Below are positions 31,263-36,019 of a stretch of 36,019 bases of DNA, piece by piece. A program made the position numbers and the translations under genes. Location: positions 1 to 36,019 of the forward strand of contig JAEWFG010000299.1 of NCBI GenBank assembly GCA_023388935.1. Direction: 5' to 3'. Source of the DNA: Pseudomonadota bacterium (GTDB lineage: Bacteria > Pseudomonadota > Alphaproteobacteria > Rhizobiales > Xanthobacteraceae). The first letter of the stretch is position 1, and each line of letters begins with the position of its first letter. The notes beneath the pieces were generated by a model. The model ran no database searches and was not told where the DNA came from. It saw only the letters and a program-made list of their open reading frames with translations.

Positions 31263-32573
31263 CTACGACGTCGCGTTATGCTCGGCAGGAACCGTAAATT
31301 GAAACAAGGTTCCACGTGGCTCGCACGGCGTGGCCCAAAGCCGTCCTCCATGTGTCTCAACGATAGAGCGACAGATCGCCAAGCCCATACCCATCCCCTC
31401 TGCCTTGGTCGTGTAGAAGGGTTCAAAGAGGCGGGGGAGGCTCTCCGGCCTCAGCCCCGGCCCGGTATCCCGCACTCCGACGCGCACGCCTTCCGCCTCG
31501 TCGGTTTCCGTACTGATCTGCAATTCGCGCCTGCTGTCACCGTCGCCGCTCATCGCATGGGCGGCGTTGACGATCAAGTTGACCATCACCTGTTGAATTT
31601 GCACCCGATCGCCCCGAAAGAAAGGCAAGGGCTCGGCGAGTTGCGTCCGGATCGAGGCGCCGATCTTAACGACCTCGCCCCGAGTGAGAATAATGGCGTT
31701 GCGGATCGCTTCATTTATGTCGAACCGCTCCATCTTCGGTGGCGCTTTTTTGACGTGATCTTTGATCCGATGGATGATGTCTCCGGCCCGATCGGCGTCG
31801 GCCACAACACAATCGAGCGCTTCCCTGGCTTCGCCCAGATTCGGCGGCTTCATCTCCAGAAAATTCTGAGCCGCACGGGCGTTACTGCGCGCCGTCGCGA
31901 TCGGCTGGATGACCTCGTGGGCGATAGACGAACTCAGCTGTTCCATGGTTGCGATACGATTGACGCGTGCCAGCTCGATCTGCAGCCCGCGCAGCTCCCG
32001 CTCGCGGCGGGTGATCTCTAGGGCAATGGCAGTCTGCGCGGCGAAGTCCGTGACCAGTTCGATCTCTTTCTCCGTAAACGGCTCGATGCGCCACCGCATA
32101 AGACCAAGCGTTCCGGTTAGCTCGTTGTTTCTGAGCATTGGTACGATGAGGGTTGTCCGAACGCCACCTTTGGATATAGCCTCTCGTTCAGCTTCTCCTG
32201 CAGAATTGAGTTCAAGATTTCTGGCTAAGTCGGAGATGTGGATCGGCGACTTGCTTCCGAAGAGGCGACCAAGATAGCTGCCGTGTTCCAGCATTGGCGG
32301 ACACTCTGACGCTGCAGGGTGCGGTTTAAATGCGACGAGACGAGAGCCTGCTTCCTCGATAAGACGGAAGCCACCCCACTCTGCTCGGCAGAGATGCACT
32401 GCGTTGTCGAGGATGGTGTCGAATATGGGCTGCAAGTCGTGTGGTGAATTGGCAATAGCGCGCAGCACTGCCGAGATAGCCGCCCGTTGCCGAAGAACTT
32501 CGGCCAGCTCCTCTTGCAAATCTGTATTGCCGCGAGCAGCTTCGGACGCTTCGCCGGTTTCGAGCTGATTCAT
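31263..32573 (-). CDS. GAF-domain sensor histidine kinase
   Basis: A 436-residue soluble histidine kinase. A short coiled coil is followed by a GAF domain (~40-195; ISAVLRAIANSPHDLQPIFD, TTLIVPMLRNNELTGTLGLM), HisKA with His219-Glu220 (SSIAHEVIQPIATARSNA) and HATPase (VMVNLIVNAAHAM, RDTGPGL, GMGMGLAICRSI). It belongs to the same kinase subfamily as the giant kinase C-terminus. The start at 32573 has AAGGAG 5 bp upstream and overlaps the oxidoreductase stop by ATGA, so the two are translationally coupled; the frame is open to 32594 but that start has no such support. Since the oxidoreductase frame is broken upstream, coupling may now be reduced. Confidence 0.93.
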   Translation of the reverse strand: MNQLETGEASEAARGNTDLQEELAEVLRQRAAISAVLRAIANSPHDLQPIFDTILDNAVHLCRAEWGGFRLIEEAGSRLVAFKPHPAASECPPMLEHGSYLGRLFGSKSPIHISDLARNLELNSAGEAEREAISKGGVRTTLIVPMLRNNELTGTLGLMRWRIEPFTEKEIELVTDFAAQTAIALEITRRERELRGLQIELARVNRIATMEQLSSSIAHEVIQPIATARSNARAAQNFLEMKPPNLGEAREALDCVVADADRAGDIIHRIKDHVKKAPPKMERFDINEAIRNAIILTRGEVVKIGASIRTQLAEPLPFFRGDRVQIQQVMVNLIVNAAHAMSGDGDSRRELQISTETDEAEGVRVGVRDTGPGLRPESLPRLFEPFYTTKAEGMGMGLAICRSIVETHGGRLWATPCEPRGTLFQFTVPAEHNATS

Positions 32574-33594
32574 TGCAGCTCCTTCCCGATCCAATGCTGA
32601 CTTTGGGCGTCCATCAGTACTCGCCCAAACGGACGATCTTCGATCAGGTAGCGAACTGCTTCAGCTGCTTGGGACAGCGGAAAGACTCTGCTGATCGTAG
32701 GCTGCAGCGTTCCCTCCTTCAGGAATTCCAGGAGAGCCGCGTTCGCAGCTGCCACCGTTTGTTGGTCGAAAAGCCTGAAAGTGAACCCGCGGATCGTTGC
32801 AGCCTTCCAGATGATGTCGGTGACGTTAACCTCGGCCCCACGTCCTCCAGCATAGCCGGCAATGACCACAGTTCCGCCAAAGGCGAGCGACGCGAGCGCT
32901 TCGCCAGTCAATTTTCCGCTAATGCCGTCGACGACGATGTCGACGCCCTTGCCCTCGGTGATACGCAGAATACCATTCTTGAGGCTCTCCTTGGAAAGAT
33001 CGATCACGTGATCGTATCCAGCCGCGCGAGCGTGATTAGCCTTTTCGGTGCTGCTGACGGTAGAAATTGCTAATGAGGCGCCAAGGCGGCGAGCGACCTG
33101 CACGGTCTCCATCCCAACCGCACCGCCGATGCCGGGTGCCAGCACCGTCTGTCCCGGTTTGAACTTCGCGAGCTCCGTTAGCGAAAGATAGCCCGTCAAA
33201 TACCCCGCACCCGCGAGATAGGCCGCGGCGTGGTCGTCGTCGATGCTGTCGGGAATGAGCGAAAGACTCGCGGCGGGAGCAGCAATGAACTCGCGCCAGG
33301 TGCCGTCGGTCATGATGCCGAAGCCAGGCCCTCTGACAAACACGCGGTTGCCGACCTTGAAGGCATCACTCTTGCTTGCGGCGACCGTGCCTGTCCCCGT
33401 TTGACCGCCGATGCGTGGCAGGTTTTCGGGCGTGCCCCATAGAAGTGGCCCCAGCGAAACGTGTTATCGAGTGGATTGATGCCAACTATCCGCATCGCCA
33501 CGAGAACCTCGCCATCCCTAAGCGCAGGCGGGGGAAGATCAACAAGGCGGTTCTCGCTGTAGTCGCCATAGGATCGGTATTGAATCGCTTTCAT
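32570..33594 (-). pseudogene. Quinone oxidoreductase copy 2, broken by a 1-bp frameshift
   Basis: Inverted near-copy of the oxidoreductase at 21967. The first ~53 codons (MKAIQYRSYGDYSENRLVDL onward to GHFYGA) are in one frame; the rest, resuming in the other frame at ENLPRIGG-like sequence, runs to 32570. Alignment shows that one base is missing near 33433: copy 1 reads GGGGCAACGCC where this strand reads GGGGCACGCC. Everything else is open, and the C-terminus continues past that of copy 1 with QSQHWIGKELQ. It would be inactive unless rescued by frameshifting or reinitiation, for example near 33343. A sequencing error is an alternative explanation. Confidence 0.8.
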
Positions 33595-33712
33595 CTTCCT
33601 TGCTCCATCCTGATCGCACCGCGGCGCGTGTCGGCAAACGATTTAAACCTCCCAAACCGGCTAAGTAGATGGTAGTTTCGGGAAGCACCCTTTCACTGGT
33701 GGAAGGAACGCC
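33595..33712. promoter_or_regulatory. Divergent control region of LysR copy 2
   Basis: 118 bp, almost the same as 21850-21966. The central ACTACCATCTACTTAGCC is unchanged. The flanking inverted arms are slightly decayed here (CTTCCCGAAAC and GGTTTGGGAGG), so binding by LysR may be weaker than at copy 1. The ribosome site before the oxidoreductase start has an inserted base and a changed sequence. Confidence 0.55.
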
Positions 33713-34609
33713 ATGGATCGGCTGGAGGCGATGACCATCCTGCTGGCTGCGGTCAATACCGGGAGTCTCTCTGCCGCTAGCCGCCACCTCCGGATTCCCT
33801 TGGCGACGGTCAGTCGTCGAGTTGCGGAGCTGGAAGAGCACTTGCATGTCCGGCTGCTTCACCGGGGGCACCGCAAAGTGGTCTTGACCGACGCGGGGCG
33901 CAGCTACGTCGATTCATGTCGTCGGATCATGGAAGAGATCGCGGAAGTCGAGCGCACTGCGTCTGGCGAATATCGCGCCCCCCAGGGCGAACTGATCATC
34001 ACCGCGCCCGCAGTCCTGGGTCGCAGCCACGTTCTGCCCATTGTCGCAGATTTCCAGCGCACGTTTCCGGACATCCGGATGCGACTGCAACTGATGGATC
34101 GATACGTGAACTTGGTAGAAGAGCACGTCGATCTCGCCGTGCGTATCGGGGAGCTGGCAGACAGCAGCATGATTGTAACGCGCCTCGGGTTAATTCGCCG
34201 CGTGGTGTGTGCCAGCCCCGCCTATTTGAAGGCCCGCGGCGTGCCGAAAGAACCCACCGATCTGGCATCGCATGACTGCGTAACCTTCGATCCTGCGACC
34301 TCCTGGGAGTTTCGCCGAAACGGAGCGACGCAGACGATCGATGTGCCGTCTCGTCTCGCTGTGAACTTGGGTGAGGCAGCGGCGGCTGCAGCAGTCGCCG
34401 GAGCCGGAATTTCCCGGGTGTTGTCGTATCTCATCGAGGACTTGCTGAAGTCGCGTTCGCTAGTGACTCTGCTGGATGCGTATGAGCTATCACCGATGCC
34501 GGTCAGCATTATCTACCGCGGCCAGCGCCAGGTGCCATTGAAGCTACGTGCCTTCCTTGATTTTGCAGTCCCGCGACTGAGGAAGCGATTTGGCTACCAG
34601 AACGCCTAG
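33713..34609 (+). CDS. LysR-family transcriptional regulator (copy 2)
   Basis: A 298-residue paralogue of the regulator at 20953-21849, with about 279 identical residues. The HTH differs only at Asp15 to Asn and Lys45 to His; the remaining substitutions are scattered in the effector domain (for example HIRVRL to DIRMRL, CVTWDP to CVTFDP), which may alter ligand response. The intact frame contrasts with the frameshifted oxidoreductase beside it. Because both control regions keep the same inverted repeat, the two regulators probably bind each other's sites. Confidence 0.93.
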   Translation: MDRLEAMTILLAAVNTGSLSAASRHLRIPLATVSRRVAELEEHLHVRLLHRGHRKVVLTDAGRSYVDSCRRIMEEIAEVERTASGEYRAPQGELIITAPAVLGRSHVLPIVADFQRTFPDIRMRLQLMDRYVNLVEEHVDLAVRIGELADSSMIVTRLGLIRRVVCASPAYLKARGVPKEPTDLASHDCVTFDPATSWEFRRNGATQTIDVPSRLAVNLGEAAAAAAVAGAGISRVLSYLIEDLLKSRSLVTLLDAYELSPMPVSIIYRGQRQVPLKLRAFLDFAVPRLRKRFGYQNA

Positions 34610-35127
34610 CAGCAAAAGCACCTTCCCTCGCAAACCCCCACCAGCCTTTCCCTGCGAACCGTGCTTCCCATCAAGCGCTCGCCCATGCGCGTGTATCGGC
34701 CGCCATCCATGTCGCGGAGGTTTCCTTGGTTCGGGTTCAGATTTCGCGCCGTATTAGACGGCGATCGGGCGCCTGCTACCGGCCGGAGATGGTATCGCTC
34801 CAGGCTCCACTCGGATAGCTCTCCGTGGGAACCCAAGTCCGAAAATGCGTGCGAGGTCTCCTCTGGGTCACTGCAGTAATGCTCTGACAGATCACAAGAT
34901 TTCCGCTCCGTCCTCAGCAACATCGCTCTAGCAATATCGCTCTTATGAGTACACGCCCCCGGGAGGCGGTGGCCTATCTGGCGCGTCCGGAGCTGTCGCT
35001 CGTCCTTTCTAAGCCAAGGTTTATGCTGCGCAACCACAGCCGTACTCGGAACGACTCGCGTGCAATAGAAGATCGCCACGCAGAACGGTAACTCTCTTCG
35101 TATCAACTCGCTCTGTGGAGTTCGATC
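34610..35127. other. Gene-poor stretch after LysR copy 2
   Basis: 518 bp with no supported gene. A 166-codon minus-strand frame (34606-35106) is present but is Arg/Cys-rich with no domain or good ribosome site, and it overlaps the LysR stop. The plus-strand frame at 34661-34879 is equally featureless. The end of the stretch must hold the promoter of the small secreted-protein gene. Confidence 0.4.
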
Positions 35128-35436
35128 ATGAGGAGAGTACTCATTCTCGTCGCCTCTGCCGCGATCAACGCGTACGCGATTCCCGCTGTTGCGGCTGAGC
35201 GCACCTCAATTAGGGGCATCGACGCCGCTCGCGCGGGGGCGGTGACGGTACACGGCCAACCCACCAATGCGGCCGACAAAGAGAAGATTTGTCGCGACTA
35301 CGCTGCTTCATTCTATGAGTCAGTGGTGCTGCGGCACGTGGCTGCTAACCGCGCTGACGGCGCGCAAGTGCTGGCTGTCCTCGATTCCGTGATCAACGCT
35401 TTCAACGACCTATTCGCGACGAAGTGCTTTAGTTGA
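35128..35436 (+). CDS. Small secreted protein, unknown function
   Basis: A 102-residue protein with a Sec signal peptide (MRRVLILVASAAINAYAIPA, cleavage likely at AVA-AE). The mature part has two Cys residues (KICRDY and the C-terminal TKCFS), which could form one disulfide, and a helical middle (QVLAVLDSVINAFNDLF). GGAG lies 7 bp upstream of the ATG. I recognise no family; small exported proteins with this layout are common in Bradyrhizobium. Confidence 0.75.
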   Translation: MRRVLILVASAAINAYAIPAVAAERTSIRGIDAARAGAVTVHGQPTNAADKEKICRDYAASFYESVVLRHVAANRADGAQVLAVLDSVINAFNDLFATKCFS

Positions 35437-35628
35437 AACCTAACTGTTCTCCGGCAATGGCAATACGCGAGCTCTCAGATGATCCTCTTCCCGCTCATAA
35501 CCACTTGGATGTGGTTTCAGATCTTCACAGCGTCACCGCTCCCATCCTCGGGCCGTCCCGTCGAAGACACCTTTGACGCTGAGATCTGGTTGCTACCCGG
35601 CCCAAGTGTCATTTGAAGGAGGCTGAAG

Positions 35629-35862
35629 ATGACCCAGGTATATTTCCACTGCTCCAACACGAAGAAGGTTTTCGTCGATCGCCGCGGCGCCGTAGTCGAT
35701 GATATCGCCGAAGCCCGCGATCACGTGACCCGCGTCGTGCACTCGTTCACCGATACGCTTAGCCTCGAAGACTGGCGCGATTGGGTCTTGCACGTTAGCG
35801 ACGACCAGGGGGATGAGCTTTTTGTTGTCCCCTTTACGTTCGTCCTCGGCAAACCGCATTGA
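35629..35862 (+). CDS. DUF6894-like small protein
   Basis: A 77-residue soluble protein. The beginning MTQVYFHCSNTKKVFVDRRG, the middle DIAEARDHVTRVV and the end DWRDWVLHVSDDQGDELFVV are the typical pattern of the short rhizobial DUF6894 proteins, which combine a beta-hairpin, a helix and a final beta-strand pair. AAGGAGG is upstream of the start. Function unknown. It ends 7 bp before the next gene, so the two are probably co-transcribed. Confidence 0.82.
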   Translation: MTQVYFHCSNTKKVFVDRRGAVVDDIAEARDHVTRVVHSFTDTLSLEDWRDWVLHVSDDQGDELFVVPFTFVLGKPH

Positions 35863-35869
35863 GGTCGCC

Positions 35870-36019
35870 ATGGGAGTTCAGTTACCTTCCAGGAACACGC
35901 TGTATTGCTCGTTCTGCGGCAAGAGCCAGCACGAAGTCCGCAAACTGATCGCCGGTCCTACGGTCTTCATCTGCGACGAGTGCGTCGAGCTCTGCATGGA
36001 CATCATCCGCGAGGAGAAC
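35870..36019 (+). CDS. ClpX-type C4 zinc-finger protein (cut by window end)
   Basis: The first 50 codons of a gene whose product matches the ClpX N-terminal zinc-binding domain: YCSFCGKSQHEV and FICDECVELC give the four Cys ligands, and CMDIIREEN ends the domain. GAGG is 5 bp before the ATG. The leader MGVQLPSRN differs from the usual MSKVGTSDSKN-like start of alphaproteobacterial ClpX. The neighbours are not clpP and lon, so this is more likely a second ClpX-like gene or a short free-standing zinc-finger protein than the main clpX. Which of these cannot be decided without the sequence beyond 36019. Confidence 0.8.
   Translation, partial: MGVQLPSRNTLYCSFCGKSQHEVRKLIAGPTVFICDECVELCMDIIREEN

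Larger units (their letters stand above)
32605..34609. repeat. 2.0-kb inverted repeat, right arm
   Basis: Inverted partner of 20953-22957. The spacer between arms is 9647 bp and holds the truncated kinase, both response regulators, the small genes, the efflux operon and the GAF kinase. Homology ends at GGGCGTC near the oxidoreductase 3' end and at the LysR stop codon. Confidence 0.85.

Noticed and set aside
20953..34609. Composite transposon or integrative element bounded by the inverted repeats
   Set aside because: The arms consist of ordinary regulatory and metabolic genes; no transposase, integrase, terminal short repeats or target duplications were seen.
34606..35106. 166-codon minus-strand frame after LysR copy 2
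   Set aside because: Cys/Arg/Ser-rich product without a domain, no ribosome site, overlaps the LysR stop; probably chance.
1..36019. CRISPR arrays, tRNA or rRNA genes
   Set aside because: No regularly spaced short repeats, and no tRNA- or rRNA-like sequence was noticed on either strand, though no covariance search could be run.

Overview
The window looks like a chromosomal segment of a Bradyrhizobium-type alphaproteobacterium (Hyphomicrobiales). This is inferred from high GC content, the style of the proteins (quinol-oxidase operon, FixJ-like regulator, very large trifunctional sensor kinase, DUF6894-like protein, ClpX-type zinc finger) and the number of paralogous sensor kinases. No rRNA, tRNA, CRISPR array or transposase was found.

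Layout. (1) 242-5165, minus strand: a compact cyoE-cyoA-cyoB-cyoC-cyoD operon for heme O synthesis and a cytochrome bo3-type quinol oxidase, with 4-bp ATGA overlaps between the oxidase genes. (2) 5582-7554, minus: a small secreted protein, a type II NADH:quinone oxidoreductase (NDH-2) and a possible one-helix membrane peptide. (3) 7599-11093, minus: a CaiB/BaiF CoA-transferase, a 3-hydroxyacyl-CoA dehydrogenase and a YWTD beta-propeller protein. (4) 11496-14355, minus: 3-hydroxybutyrate dehydrogenase, acetoacetate decarboxylase and a patatin-like hydrolase, a set that fits polyhydroxybutyrate/ketone-body turnover. (5) 14600-20863, plus: a 2087-residue protein with kinase-like, AAA ATPase, GAF, three PAS and histidine-kinase domains, divergent from region 4. 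(6) 20953-25766: LysR regulator, divergent quinone oxidoreductase, a 5'-truncated copy of the giant kinase, a convergent single-domain response regulator and two tiny genes. (7) 26004-31065, plus: a FixJ-like regulator, a lone winged-helix regulator and a three-gene AaeB/AaeX/AaeA-type efflux operon. (8) 31263-34609: a GAF histidine kinase, a frameshifted second quinone oxidoreductase and a second LysR gene, forming an inverted copy of the LysR/oxidoreductase/kinase module of region 6. (9) 35128-36019: small secreted and DUF6894-like proteins and the start of a ClpX-like zinc-finger gene cut by the window end.

The main finding is repeated rearrangement of one signalling module. A 2.0-kb inverted repeat (LysR + oxidoreductase; 20953-22957 and 32605-34609) flanks 9.6 kb, and each arm ends where a histidine kinase begins. 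The C-terminal 1.5 kb of the giant kinase is duplicated without gaps at 23040-24558, where the Glu next to the phospho-acceptor His has become Lys. The promoter and first codons of the giant kinase are duplicated at 11152-11356 as a remnant, so the two minus-strand catabolic operons (regions 3 and 4) share an upstream element. The giant kinase's Ser/Thr-kinase-like domain also lacks the usual Lys and the DFG Asp.

Together the genes describe an aerobic respiratory chain (NDH-2 feeding quinol to a bo3 oxidase), acyl-CoA/ketone-body catabolism, and a redundant, partly decayed set of quinone- or stress-linked sensor kinases with response regulators encoded apart from them.
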